Positions 1 to 9,121 of a DNA stretch of 64,000 nucleotides are shown here, piece after piece. The stretch spans positions 2,480,001 through 2,544,000 of the forward strand of contig NZ_OZ061549.1 of NCBI RefSeq assembly GCF_964065165.1, read 5' to 3'. Under the pieces are notes generated by a model, which was not told the DNA's origin, made no database searches, and saw nothing but the letters and a program-made list of their open reading frames with translations. Positions within the stretch are counted from its first letter, which is position 1; each line of letters starts with the position of its first letter. Source of the DNA: Levilactobacillus yonginensis. Lineage in GTDB: Bacteria; Bacillota; Bacilli; Lactobacillales; Lactobacillaceae. A program made the translations under genes and the position numbers.

Positions 1-708
1 GAAGAAAGCTAGGCGAATGTCGAGCTGCGTGGTGGATTTGTTGATGGACTCGAAGAAGGTAAAGAAGGGCTTGAACCGGCGGAACAGGACCCCAGCGGCC
101 AAGAAGACGAGTAGGAGGAGCCACAGGGATTTACTGCTGTCGCCGAAGATTGAGGCGTAGATGGTCAACGAAAACAGAGGAACGATTTCGCCCAAGGCAG
201 CAATCAGGAGTATGGTCTGGCCAAAGGGCTTACTCAGGAGCTCCTTTTCCTTGAGCGTGGCAATGACGATGCCTAACGAAATGGTCATGAAGATAATGGC
301 GGCCAACCACGGGTCCTTGAAAAGGCCAGTCCACTGGCAAATGAAACCCAGGAGCAGGGCACAGACGACGATGGCCGCGTAACTGGTGACCGCTAAGAAA
401 ACGGGTGAATAGCGCGGGGCGCTCCCGGCAACTTTGGCGGCCAACGGGGTTTGCGGGCGTTTGCGACGACCGAATAGGCTGAAATCAATTTCCATCCCAC
501 TCAGAAACATCAGGAAGATGACTCCCGTGTTTGATAAGAGACTTAACGTATTGTTGCTGTGGACAACGTTTAAAATGCTGGGTCCTAACAGGATACCCAC
601 GAGGATTTCCACGACGGCGGTCGGTAGTACGGTGAGCTTGAATTTCGCCATGACTAGCGGCGTGACCAACGCGGCGGTTAAGATAATTAACAAGGAAACT
701 TGGTCCAT
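1..708 (-). CDS. Cation:proton antiporter (CPA2 type), truncated by the window edge
   Basis: Reading the minus strand from an ATG at 708 gives an open frame that runs off the left edge, so only the N-terminal 236 residues are visible. The start is preceded by GGAGGTGAAACT. The protein is strongly hydrophobic, with about six membrane segments, and carries FLSGMEIDF after the third segment. This matches the 'F..GLEI' signature of CPA2 monovalent cation/proton exchangers such as KefB and NapA. Members use the proton gradient to expel Na+ or K+. The C-terminal half, including any regulatory TrkA domain, lies outside the window, so ion specificity cannot be judged. Confidence 0.8.
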   Translation of the reverse strand, partial: MDQVSLLIILTAALVTPLVMAKFKLTVLPTAVVEILVGILLGPSILNVVHSNNTLSLLSNTGVIFLMFLSGMEIDFSLFGRRKRPQTPLAAKVAGSAPRYSPVFLAVTSYAAIVVCALLLGFICQWTGLFKDPWLAAIIFMTISLGIVIATLKEKELLSKPFGQTILLIAALGEIVPLFSLTIYASIFGDSSKSLWLLLLVFLAAGVLFRRFKPFFTFFESINKSTTQLDIRLAFF

Positions 709-737
709 AGTTTCACCTCCGAAAAAATTTCTCCTTT

Positions 738-746
738 ATTATAGCA
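738..746 (-). promoter_or_regulatory. Extended -10 promoter of the antiporter
   Basis: On the minus strand TGC is followed by TATAAT, an extended -10 element 30 bases upstream of the antiporter start. I see no good -35 hexamer, as is usual for extended -10 promoters. Confidence 0.55.
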
Positions 747-1039
747 AACCTGGGAAAAACTAACTGGATTCACGCCGGGCGGAATGCTTTATTTATAGGC
801 TGAATTAGTGTAGAATTGAAAGTCGAATTATCATGGGTAACGTCTAAGATAGGGCGGTGGAGCCAGCATCACGAGTCGGTTGGCTGAGCGAATTTTTGCT
901 TAACCGGCAATTAGTTTGTGGCTAGTAATTGTGTGACCACTCAGGGATTGACCCGTTGGTGACACTGTTGGTTCACCGCAGTTTAAATGGCGTATCCCGT
1001 TTCAACGTTTGTTGTTTAGTTAATCGAGGAGGGATTGGC

Positions 1040-3334
1040 TTGCCAGATTCAATCAAGTCCCAAGAGCAGAAACATTTAGATATGGTCGTCCAGAAGATTC
1101 AAACCGCCGAAAAGGAAGCTAAGCAACGGATCGACGTTGCGGAGACCGACGAGGCCGGCATCCGGAAGAACTTTGTGAATGACTTGCGGATTAAAACGGA
1201 TAGCTATGAGGGCTTGTTAGAGACGGCGCTTTCTGTTCGGCAACAGCAACAACTGTTGGCTGAACGGCAGAATAGTTGGCAACATGCCACGACTGAGCTG
1301 AGTACGTTAAAACGCCTGGAGCAGAAGGCCTACTTCGCCCGGATCGACTTTCAAGAAGGACCTAAGGCGAAGGTTGAGACCATTTATATTGGTCTGGGAT
1401 CTTTCTCTGACACCCCCGATCATTTTCTGATTTACGATTGGCGGGCCCCTATCTCCAGTATTTATTATGATGGGGAATTGGGCAACGTCAGCTACCAAAC
1501 GCCTGACGGGGAACAAACCGTTGACGTTAAATTAAAACGGCAATTTCAAATTGAGGACGGCACCATCGTGACCCTGTACGATACGGATCAGACGGTGACC
1601 GACCAGATGTTGTTATCTGCGTTGAGTGAACATTCTGATACGAAGATGAAGAGTATTGTCACCACCATTCAAAAGGAACAAAACCAAATTATTCGAGACA
1701 CCAAGTCCGACCTGTTATTTGTGCAGGGGGCCGCGGGTTCGGGGAAGACGGCCGCTATTTTACAACGGGTGGCATTCCTGCTGTACCGTTACCGGGGCCA
1801 TCTGAACGCTGGGCAGGTCATGTTGTTCTCACCTAACCAGTTGTTCAACGACTACATTGATCAAGTGTTGCCTGAACTCGGGGAGCACAACATGGTCCAG
1901 ATGACGTACTACCAGTACGCCGGTCGTCGGTTGCCGAAGATCGACGTGGAAACGCTGGCGCAACGGTTTGACGAATCCAATACGCCGGCACAAAAGGCCA
2001 TCAACCAGCTGAAGGGAAGCTTGAACTTCTTTGATGCGGTGACCGATTACGCCGACCATTTGGAAAGTGCGGACATGGTGTTCCGCAACATCAAATTCAA
2101 GGGCGACGTCTTTATTCCTAAGGAAAAGATTCAAGAAATCTACTACAGCTTTAACCGCAATTACCACCTTGGTAACCGGCTCCAGGCCACTAAGGAAGCA
2201 CTGATTCGAATCTTGAACCGGCGGATTTCTAGTGAAATGAAGACCAAGTGGGTTGAAGATACCATTCAGGACCTGAGTAAGGAAGAATTGGATTCGCTGT
2301 ACGGGGATGACCCACGGGAGTTCGATTCAGCTGAAAAGGAAACTCAATTCCTGTCACGGAAAGTCGTAATGAAGGCCTTTGACCCGATTCGAAAGGCCAT
2401 CGTCCGGGCTCGGTTCCTGAGCATCAACAACCAGTACGTGCACATGCTACGGGATATGCCGAATCGCGTGGACTTGAAGCGGGCGGGAATCTCTGTGGCA
2501 GACTGGAATGCTAGCGTGGAGGAATCCATCGACAAGCTGAAGGACCACCGGATGCAACTGGTGGATACCACACCATACCTGTACCTCTACGACAAGATGA
2601 CTGGTAAGGGTGGCGAACGTGACATGCGTTACGTCTTCATGGATGAGATTCAGGATTATAACGCCTTTCAACTGGCATTCTTGAAGTTTAGCTTCCCTCG
2701 GGCACGGTTCACGATGCTGGGGGACCTGAACCAGGCCATCTTTACCAAAGAAAATAGTCGGACGCTCTTGCAGGAACTCAGCACGATGTTCGACCCTGAT
2801 AAGACGCGAGTCGTCCAATTGACACAGTCGTACCGGTCAACGCAACAGGTAACCGACTTCACCAAGCACATCCTAAAGAATGGGGAAGCCGTTACGGCGT
2901 TTGCTCGTGAAGGGGAACTGCCAACCATGACGGTTGCTACTGATGAAGCGGCTGGGATTCAACGAGTCATTGCGCAGCTGAAACAAAATGATGAGGAACA
3001 AGAGACGACGGCCATCATTGGTAAGGATTTGGCGGATTGTCGGGACCTGACCGAGAAGCTGAAAGCTGCTGGTGTTGCGGTAACGCTGATTCAATCTGAA
3101 AACCAGCGACTGGCTCCCGGGACCATCGTGGTACCATCGTTCCTGGCCAAGGGGTTGGAGTTTGATGCCGTCATCGTTTGGCAGGCATCGAAGAGTCGTT
3201 ATGTGGCTGAGGATGAACGGCAATTGCTATACACCATCTGTTCGCGGGCGATGCACCGGTTGACAGTCATTGGGATCAACGAGTTGTCACCATTGTTGAG
3301 CGACGTGCCTGAATCTGAGTTTGAACTGGTCTAG
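1040..3334 (+). CDS. helD: RNA polymerase recycling motor ATPase HelD (UvrD/Rep-like helicase superfamily)
   Basis: A 764-residue protein close to the usual Firmicutes HelD length. The N-terminus (about residues 1-110) is charged and coiled-coil-like, the part that enters RNA polymerase in known HelD structures. The Walker A motif GAAGSGKTAA lies near residue 230, the Walker B DEIQDYN near 534, and a QSYRST motif near 597. HelD frees stalled RNA polymerase from DNA or sigma factor using ATP. I chose the TTG at 1040 because GAGGAGGG sits just upstream and the protein then starts as LPDSIKSQEQ. The open frame continues upstream but encodes no helicase-like sequence. It is monocistronic, followed by a repeat element and a terminator. 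Confidence 0.88.
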   Translation: MPDSIKSQEQKHLDMVVQKIQTAEKEAKQRIDVAETDEAGIRKNFVNDLRIKTDSYEGLLETALSVRQQQQLLAERQNSWQHATTELSTLKRLEQKAYFARIDFQEGPKAKVETIYIGLGSFSDTPDHFLIYDWRAPISSIYYDGELGNVSYQTPDGEQTVDVKLKRQFQIEDGTIVTLYDTDQTVTDQMLLSALSEHSDTKMKSIVTTIQKEQNQIIRDTKSDLLFVQGAAGSGKTAAILQRVAFLLYRYRGHLNAGQVMLFSPNQLFNDYIDQVLPELGEHNMVQMTYYQYAGRRLPKIDVETLAQRFDESNTPAQKAINQLKGSLNFFDAVTDYADHLESADMVFRNIKFKGDVFIPKEKIQEIYYSFNRNYHLGNRLQATKEALIRILNRRISSEMKTKWVEDTIQDLSKEELDSLYGDDPREFDSAEKETQFLSRKVVMKAFDPIRKAIVRARFLSINNQYVHMLRDMPNRVDLKRAGISVADWNASVEESIDKLKDHRMQLVDTTPYLYLYDKMTGKGGERDMRYVFMDEIQDYNAFQLAFLKFSFPRARFTMLGDLNQAIFTKENSRTLLQELSTMFDPDKTRVVQLTQSYRSTQQVTDFTKHILKNGEAVTAFAREGELPTMTVATDEAAGIQRVIAQLKQNDEEQETTAIIGKDLADCRDLTEKLKAAGVAVTLIQSENQRLAPGTIVVPSFLAKGLEFDAVIVWQASKSRYVAEDERQLLYTICSRAMHRLTVIGINELSPLLSDVPESEFELV

Positions 3335-3352
3335 TTTGGCTGGAGCTGGATT

Positions 3353-3548
3353 GGCCGCCTTCGGCCGCCAGGGCGGGTGCCCGCTGTGGGGAACGCCTGC
3401 GGCCTGAGGGGCGGTCCTCCGGCTCGGTTGGCAGTCTCGGAAAATCACCGAGACTGCCAACTCGTCCCGTGGCCTAACCTCGGTAACCCGCCGAGCTAAC
3501 GCCACTTTCACTGCGGCCACCCGCCCTGGCGTCCTACGGCTACGATTG
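3353..3548 (+). repeat. Dispersed inverted-end repeat, copy A
   Basis: The outer arms CGCCAGGGCGGGTG and CACCCGCCCTGGCG are exact reverse complements at the two ends. An inner hairpin pairs GTTGGCAGTCTCGG with CCGAGACTGCCAAC around 3428-3461. The core 'CGCTGTGGGGA.CGCCTG' is shared with copies elsewhere in the window. It lies between helD and its likely terminator and holds no convincing gene. Confidence 0.75.
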
Positions 3549-3637
3549 GCTGTTCAATCACAGATTGGGGATTGGGCGGCATTCAGGCTGGTGGTAGGTT
3601 GTTCAGATTCGTGGTATTTTAACAAATTAAGTTTGAT

Positions 3638-3675
3638 GAGAGGTTTCGGACATTTTGTGTCCGGGGCCTCTTTTT
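3638..3675 (+). terminator. Rho-independent terminator downstream of helD
   Basis: GAGG..CGGACA pairs with TGTCCG..CCTC and is followed by a T run. It is placed after repeat copy A. Confidence 0.8.
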
Positions 3676-3802
3676 GTATGGTTGCTGAGTGAAGTGCTTG
3701 TAAGTAGGACTGTGCTTAATCGTGTTGGACCGGTATGAAGTAATCTACGGCGTTTGGAGGGAAAATGGAGCTGCCACCTTAGTTGCAATAGCTCTCAACT
3801 TT

Positions 3803-3979
3803 AGCGGAGGTGGCCAGGGGTGGGGCCGGCCGTGAAAATGGCGTTAGCTAGTGGGTTGCTAGCTTACGGCATGGGCGACTTTGAAGACAGGTGGGCTTGA
3901 CCTGGCTTCAAATCGAGCGAGAAGCCCGTACTTTGGCTGAAGCGTCCCCACAGCGGGCCCCACCCCTGGCCGCCGGAGC
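3803..3979 (-). repeat. Dispersed inverted-end repeat, copy B (opposite orientation)
   Basis: The ends GGCCAGGGGTGGGGCC and GGCCCCACCCCTGGCC are perfect 16-bp inverted repeats. Read on the minus strand, the interior 'CGCTGTGGGGACGCTTCAGC' followed by GGGCTTCTCGCTCGA closely matches copies C and D. It therefore lies opposite to copy A, about 250 bp away. Confidence 0.75.
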
Positions 3980-4074
3980 GTACTGACGGATAAACTGACA
4001 GAAAATACTGAGTGAGTCGACAGTTTCGGTAGCGTTTCCATTTACGGCATACTTTGTGAAATCTCTCCCCGAAA

Positions 4075-4096
4075 ACCGCAGAATTTGCGGTATAAT
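4075..4096 (+). promoter_or_regulatory. coaA promoter -10 with overlapping inverted repeat
   Basis: TATAAT at 4091-4096 lies 38 bases before the coaA start. ACCGCA and TGCGGT form a perfect 6-bp inverted repeat around GAATT directly upstream, overlapping the space between -35 and -10. It could be an operator; no matching regulator is identified. Confidence 0.5.
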
Positions 4097-4134
4097 GGTG
4101 GGTAATTATTCCTGACTAGAGTTGAGGTGTCTTC

Positions 4135-5058
4135 ATGAGTGATCCGATTAATTACAATGCGTTTACCCGAGCACAGTGGCGGGCGTTTTCGGACGATGCC
4201 ACGTTGCCATTGACCCAAGAGAGTCTGCGGCAGATCAAGGCGTTTAACGACCGCATTTCCCTGCAGGATGTGCAGGATATTTATATTCCGTTGATTCACT
4301 TGTTACACCTACAGTTTGATCACTATCAAAAACTGCAACGGGACAAGGCGGAGTTCCTGCAACAGAAACCTCACCGAGTACCGTTTATTATCGGCATCGC
4401 CGGTAGTGTGGCGGTGGGGAAGACCACGGCGGCTCGGCTGTTAGAGGTTCTACTGAATCACTACTTTACTGGCCAACGGATTCAATTGATCACGACCGAC
4501 GGGTTTCTCTACAGCAATGAGGAACTGAAGAAGCGTAATCTCATGGCGCGTAAAGGGTTTCCGGAAAGTTATAACATGGGGGCGCTGATTCAATTCTTAA
4601 ACGACGTCAAGGCGGGCAAAAAGCTCATTAAGTCGCCGGTCTATTCGCATAAGGTTTACGACATCGTGCCGGACCGCTACGACTACATCATGCACCCGGA
4701 CGTGCTGATTGTTGAGGGGATTAACACACTACAACTGCCAACCAACGAGCAGATTTACGTCAGTGATTTTACGGATTTTTCTGTATACGTGGATGCTGAC
4801 CCCGCATTGATTGAGGACTGGTTCTTAGAGCGGTTTAAATTGTTGCTGGAGACGTCCTTTCAAGATCCTAGCAACTACTACTACCCATATGCCATTGGTG
4901 ATCGGGACGTGGCCTTAGAAAAGGGGAAACAGGTTTGGCGCGACATTGACCTGAAGAACCTGACCGAATACATTTTGCCGACACGAAATCGGGCGGACAT
5001 GATTATTCACAAGACGTTCCATCACCGGATTGATCGGCTCCTGTTGCGGAAATACTAG
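4135..5058 (+). CDS. coaA: Pantothenate kinase, type I
   Basis: A 307-residue cytoplasmic kinase that phosphorylates pantothenate with ATP, the first committed step of coenzyme A synthesis. The P-loop GIAGSVAVGKTT sits near residue 88, followed by family blocks TTDGFLYSN, KGFPESYN and YDIVPDRY. Length matches the prokaryotic type I family (about 305-316). The ATG follows TTGAGGTG. The next gene starts 11 bases after the stop, so the two are probably cotranscribed. Confidence 0.95.
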   Translation: MSDPINYNAFTRAQWRAFSDDATLPLTQESLRQIKAFNDRISLQDVQDIYIPLIHLLHLQFDHYQKLQRDKAEFLQQKPHRVPFIIGIAGSVAVGKTTAARLLEVLLNHYFTGQRIQLITTDGFLYSNEELKKRNLMARKGFPESYNMGALIQFLNDVKAGKKLIKSPVYSHKVYDIVPDRYDYIMHPDVLIVEGINTLQLPTNEQIYVSDFTDFSVYVDADPALIEDWFLERFKLLLETSFQDPSNYYYPYAIGDRDVALEKGKQVWRDIDLKNLTEYILPTRNRADMIIHKTFHHRIDRLLLRKY

Positions 5059-5069
5059 GAGGGACCAGG

Positions 5070-5648
5070 ATGTTACGAGATGCCACGATTGTAGACGCGG
5101 ATGCGGTGGCCATGTTGGTCTTGCATGAGTTAGAGCGGCGCCAACTTCGGCAGCTGCGTCGGCTCAGTAAGGAACAGCTGTCACAATTGTTATTCGTAGG
5201 CTATCATCAGGAAAACTTCCGCTACGGTTATCCCCAAGCGCGCGTTTATCAGAATCAAGGAGTTGCGGTGGGTGTCGCTTATGGCTACCCGGCGGCGGTT
5301 GAACCAACGTTGGATAATCAGTGGGCGTCGCTATTCTCGCGTCTGCAAGAGACACCCCCGCAACAACTGGTGGTGGCGCCGCGGGCGTTGCCGGATGAAT
5401 GGTACCTGGATCTGTTAACGGTTCGGAATCGTTCGAAGGGCAAGACGTTTCAGCAGAAATGGTTTGATGAGTGGCTGCTGGGTGGTGCGTTGCACCAGGC
5501 ACGACTAAGCGGTCAAGCGGTTGTGGGGATGGACGTTCGTCCCGGGAGTTCTAATGCCAAATTGGCTGCGGAGTTTGGCTTTGTGGCAACGATGTGGCGA
5601 CGGCTGGACCGGCAAAATTATCTGCATTTACGTTATCGGGTGAACTAG
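5070..5648 (+). CDS. GNAT-family N-acetyltransferase-like protein
   Basis: A 192-residue protein 11 bases downstream of coaA, with a good AGGAGGG ribosome site. It has GNAT architecture: VAVGVAYGYP (beta 2-3), then WYLDLLTVRNRSKGKTFQQKW, the position of the acetyl-CoA loop, then a C-terminal strand NYLHLRYRV. The usual Q/RxxGxG/A loop is degenerate (RSKGKT), so acetyl-CoA binding may be altered. Substrate unknown. GNAT paralogues at 48985, 50153 and 59471 have more canonical loops. Confidence 0.7.
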   Translation: MLRDATIVDADAVAMLVLHELERRQLRQLRRLSKEQLSQLLFVGYHQENFRYGYPQARVYQNQGVAVGVAYGYPAAVEPTLDNQWASLFSRLQETPPQQLVVAPRALPDEWYLDLLTVRNRSKGKTFQQKWFDEWLLGGALHQARLSGQAVVGMDVRPGSSNAKLAAEFGFVATMWRRLDRQNYLHLRYRVN

Positions 5649-5675
5649 TCTTGTGGGAATTACCCGGGATTTAGA

Positions 5676-5704
5676 TTGACCCGGGTTTGAGAAATCTGTA
5701 TGAT
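5676..5704 (+). promoter_or_regulatory. guaA promoter
   Basis: TTGACC at 5676-5681 and TATGAT at 5699-5704 are separated by 17 bases. Two CCCGGG blocks at 5663 and 5680 flank or overlap the -35 and could form a short hairpin or operator. Confidence 0.65.
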
Positions 5705-5740
5705 ATAAGCAATGTTGAAAAAGAAGAAAGGGTGAATGGC

Positions 5741-7297
5741 TTGGCAAACGTTGATATGTCCAAATTCGATAAGATCATCGTCTTGGACTTCGGAAGTCAA
5801 TACAATCAGTTGATTACGCGCCGGATTCGTGACTTAGGCGTTTACTCCGAACTGAAGGCACACACGATGAGTGCTGCTGAGATCAAGGCTTGGGGCCCCA
5901 AGGGGATTGTGTTCTCCGGGGGACCAAACAGTGTTTACGATAGTAGTGCCTTTAACGTTGATCCTGAGATTTTTAACCTGGGTATTCCCATCTTAGGAAT
6001 CTGTTACGGGATGCAACTCATGGCACACCACCTGGCTGGTGGAAAGGTTGAATCCGCGGATAACCGCGAGTACGGCCGCGCAGACATTACCGTTTTGAGT
6101 GATGATGCCAAACTATTCAAGGGCACGCCAAAGGAACAAACCGTTTGGATGAGTCATGGGGACCTGGTTACCCAGGTACCGGATGGCTTCGAACGGGTTG
6201 CTACCAGTGAAAACTGCCCAATTTCCGCAATGCAGGACGTTGACCGCAACTTCTACGGGATTCAATTCCACGCAGAGGTGCGCAACTCGGAATACGGGAA
6301 CGACATCCTGAAGAACTTTACCTTTGACGTCTGTGGTGCGCAAGCCAACTGGTCAATGGACGACTTCATTGACTTACAGATTCAACACATTCGGGACATG
6401 GTTGGCGACAAACGCGTCTTGCTCGGCCTGTCCGGTGGGGTTGATTCTTCCGTAGTTGGTGTGCTGTTACATAAGGCCATTGGTACGCAACTGACCAGTA
6501 TCTTCGTTGATCACGGCCTGTTGCGGAAGGGCGAAGCTGAACAAGTTATGGCTAGCCTGAAAGGGAAGTTCGGCTTAAACATCGTGCAAGTCGATGCTCA
6601 AGACCGCTTCTTAAGTAAGCTGGCTGGTGTGACTGAGCCTGAAAAGAAGCGTAAGATCATCGGTAACGAATTCATCCAAGTCTTTAACGACGAAGCACAG
6701 AAGCTAGATGGTATCGACTTCTTGGCGCAAGGAACGTTGTATACCGACGTGATTGAAAGTGGGACTGACACGGCACAAACCATCAAGTCTCACCATAACG
6801 TGGGTGGGTTGCCGGAAGACATGCACTTCCAGCTGATTGAACCACTGCGTTCATTGTTTAAGGATGAAGCCCGTGAGTTGGGTGAAAAGTTGGGAATGCC
6901 TAGCGACCTTGTGTGGCGGCAACCATTCCCTGGTCCCGGTTTAGGGATTCGGGTATTGGGTGAAATTACCCCTGAAAAGCTTCAAATCGTGCGGGACAGT
7001 GACTTGATCCTCCGTGAGGAAATCAAGAAGGCTGGCCTCGACCGTGATATCTGGCAATACTTCACCGTCCTACCAAACATCAAGAGTGTTGGGGTAATGG
7101 GCGATGGCCGGACCTACGACTATGCCGTGGGTATCCGGGCCGTAACGTCGATCGATGGGATGACGGCGGACTTCGCTCACATTCCATGGGATGTCTTACA
7201 GGGGATTTCCGTCCGCATCGTCAACGAAGTGGACCACGTTAACCGTATCCTGTACGATGTTACGAGTAAGCCGCCTTCGACTATTGAGTGGGAATAA
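5741..7297 (+). CDS. guaA: GMP synthase (glutamine-hydrolysing)
   Basis: A 518-residue enzyme converting XMP, ATP and glutamine to GMP. The N-terminal class I amidotransferase domain shows [10 protein letters not shown], the nucleophile region GICYGMQ and the FHAEV histidine/glutamate. The ATP pyrophosphatase loop LSGGVDSS lies near residue 230, and the C-terminal dimerisation domain ends PPSTIEWE. I place the start at TTG 5741 after GAAAGGGTG, which gives the usual length. The upstream ATG at 5687 would add 18 unconserved residues that overlap the promoter. The 3' end of guaA is a known integration site for genomic islands in Firmicutes, and an accessory region follows here. Confidence 0.95.
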   Translation: MANVDMSKFDKIIVLDFGSQYNQLITRRIRDLGVYSELKAHTMSAAEIKAWGPKGIVFSGGPNSVYDSSAFNVDPEIFNLGIPILGICYGMQLMAHHLAGGKVESADNREYGRADITVLSDDAKLFKGTPKEQTVWMSHGDLVTQVPDGFERVATSENCPISAMQDVDRNFYGIQFHAEVRNSEYGNDILKNFTFDVCGAQANWSMDDFIDLQIQHIRDMVGDKRVLLGLSGGVDSSVVGVLLHKAIGTQLTSIFVDHGLLRKGEAEQVMASLKGKFGLNIVQVDAQDRFLSKLAGVTEPEKKRKIIGNEFIQVFNDEAQKLDGIDFLAQGTLYTDVIESGTDTAQTIKSHHNVGGLPEDMHFQLIEPLRSLFKDEARELGEKLGMPSDLVWRQPFPGPGLGIRVLGEITPEKLQIVRDSDLILREEIKKAGLDRDIWQYFTVLPNIKSVGVMGDGRTYDYAVGIRAVTSIDGMTADFAHIPWDVLQGISVRIVNEVDHVNRILYDVTSKPPSTIEWE

Positions 7298-7397
7298 TTC
7301 CCATAAACAAGTTGAGTCTTGGACGCCGATAAAACGGCATTTCGAGGGGCTATACCTAGTCGAATTTGGTTTAAAATCAAGTAGTTTCCTACCAAAA

Positions 7398-7433
7398 GCA
7401 CGACCTTCTGTTTAAGGGGGGCGTGTTTTTTTT
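7398..7433 (+). terminator. Terminator downstream of guaA
   Basis: GCACGACCTTC can pair, with some G-U pairs, with GGGGGGCGTGT and is followed by eight T. It lies 100 bases after the guaA stop. Confidence 0.65.
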
Positions 7434-7905
7434 GGTTCTGCTGTTTATTTTTGGAAAGTTATCAAGAGGTCGATAGCTTTTCTAACCGTAGCTAGAGTAT
7501 CGTCAAATCTATTCCGGTAGTCGTCTTTGTTCAAGAATAATAGAATGAGGGCTAAAGTCTTAATTCTTTGAATGAAAGGGACTAATTAGCCCAATATATT
7601 AAAATTTGATTGAACTATTAGAATTAGTAAATTATTATTTAGGAGTAGTGGTGAGTAAAGGTGATCATTATAGATGAATAGGGTTAATAACGAGAAAGCG
7701 GGTGTAAGCTATAAGTGAATTATGAAGCCGATAATTTGGCAGTGTAATTACATAAGGATCAAACTAAGGAACTTGATTACTGTACATCGGCGAGATATGG
7801 ATGACTTATTGAGACTGCTGAATTAAGGTTTAGAGCTCGCATAAAGCGAACAAACGCCCAACTGGACTCAGGAGGCTAGGATCAAAATCAAAGGGGTTCT
7901 TAACA
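7434..7905. other. AT-rich intergenic stretch between guaA and the secreted-protein cluster
   Basis: About 470 bases, clearly richer in A and T than the guaA side. I see no convincing gene, RNA or repeat here. It probably contains the promoter of the tandem cluster and the left junction of the accessory segment. Confidence 0.5.
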
Positions 7906-8451
7906 ATGAAGAAAATGAATCACATTTTAGTTACCACCGTGATGGCATTAACCATGGCGAGCGGTACAGCGGTACCAAGCGCTGTTGCCTCAGCTGCAAC
8001 GAAGACTGGTTATAGCCGGATTAGAAAGGTAAATACGTGGAACCATGCCAAGTATCGGGTCAAGAATACTAAGGGTCGGACTTACAAGATGACGGGTACT
8101 ACTAAAAACGTAAAGTTGAAGACCAATCATTATTTGAAGAATTATAAGAAGAACAAGTGGAGTCGAACAAAAATCACCCAAATCAAGCATAGAGGTAGTT
8201 GGATGGTCTATTACTATATGACACCAATTACGAAAAAGAAGCATACTGGTGGTTGGGTTAAATTAACGGATATGAAGCCAGTTAAGACCTTTAAAGCATC
8301 CAAGCATGTTGAGGCTGATTTTGACACGTGGTATCGAACATTAACTAATACGGGTCGTACGCATTATGCGCACAGTACTGATGGTGCTGCGCTTAATGCG
8401 TTAGGTGATCCATCACAATTTGTTGATACCAGTAGTATTTACTTCAAATAA
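7906..8451 (+). CDS. Secreted SH3-like small protein, tandem paralogue 1
   Basis: A 181-residue exported protein. A Lys-rich start and hydrophobic segment end near AVASAA, a likely signal-peptidase I site. The mature part is very basic and tyrosine-rich. It has a module of about 80 residues running from YRVKN through TNHYLKNYKKNKW and WMVYYYM to GGWVKLTDM, resembling SH3/GW-like wall-binding repeats of lactobacilli. The acidic C-terminus (DFDTWYRTL) is shared only with paralogue 2. The ATG follows AAAGGGG. This is the first of three tandem genes with similar leader sequences. Function unknown; wall attachment is inferred. Confidence 0.75.
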   Translation: MKKMNHILVTTVMALTMASGTAVPSAVASAATKTGYSRIRKVNTWNHAKYRVKNTKGRTYKMTGTTKNVKLKTNHYLKNYKKNKWSRTKITQIKHRGSWMVYYYMTPITKKKHTGGWVKLTDMKPVKTFKASKHVEADFDTWYRTLTNTGRTHYAHSTDGAALNALGDPSQFVDTSSIYFK

Positions 8452-8505
8452 CATAATGTCACGTTTGAGATATATTGCCAGGTGAAGATCAAAGGAGTTT
8501 TTAAA

Positions 8506-9045
8506 TTGAGGAAAATGAATCGCGTTTTAGTTGCCACCATGATGACAGTGACTATGGTTGGCGGTACGTTGGTACCAAGTATTGCTGCGTCAGCTGCTAA
8601 GAAGACAGGTTATAGCCGGGCTCAAAAGTGGACAAGCGGCCTTAATCATGATAAATATCGGGTCAAAAATGTTAAAGGAAAAACTTATAAGATGGCCGGT
8701 ACAACTAAGAATGTAAGGCTGAAGACCAATCATTATTTGAAGAATTATAAGAAGAATAAATGGGTTCGTACTGGAATAACCCAAATTAAGCATAAGGGCG
8801 ATTGGATGGTTTATTACTACATGAAACCAATTACTAAGAAGAAACATACTGGTGGTTGGGTCAAATTAACTGATATGAGACCCGTAAAGACATACAAAGC
8901 TGATAAGTATCATACGGCTGATTTTGATACATGGTATCGTACATTAAATAAAACTCAGCGTAAAAATTATTCAGAATGGTCTCAAAATGGTGCATTGAAT
9001 GGCGATGGAGAACCGTCGCAAATTACCAAAGATTATCTTAACTAA
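8506..9045 (+). CDS. Secreted SH3-like small protein, tandem paralogue 2
   Basis: A 179-residue close homologue of the preceding gene, sharing the signal peptide style, the KNYKKNKW module, PITKKKHTGGWVKL and the DFDTWYRTL tail. I start at TTG 8506 because it aligns with the ATG of paralogue 1: AAAGGAG, a spacer, then a start followed by AGGAAAATGAAT. The frame remains open upstream to 8482, but an ATG there would swallow the ribosome site. It arose by tandem duplication and has diverged most in the C-terminal 40 residues. Confidence 0.75.
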   Translation: MRKMNRVLVATMMTVTMVGGTLVPSIAASAAKKTGYSRAQKWTSGLNHDKYRVKNVKGKTYKMAGTTKNVRLKTNHYLKNYKKNKWVRTGITQIKHKGDWMVYYYMKPITKKKHTGGWVKLTDMRPVKTYKADKYHTADFDTWYRTLNKTQRKNYSEWSQNGALNGDGEPSQITKDYLN

Positions 9046-9121
9046 ATTAGCCTAGTTTTGGTTATGGTTGCCTTTACTAAAACATAGGTCGTTTAGTCTA
9101 AAGATTCAGGGAGTTTTTAAA

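Noticed and set aside
161..763. Two plus-strand open frames at 161-382 and 434-763
   Set aside because: Both lie antisense to the antiporter gene, lack ribosome sites and have no recognisable sequence. The minus-strand frame is clearly the real gene.
3287..4299. Minus-strand frames between helD and coaA
   Set aside because: They cover repeat copies A and B or lie antisense to coaA; no ribosome sites.
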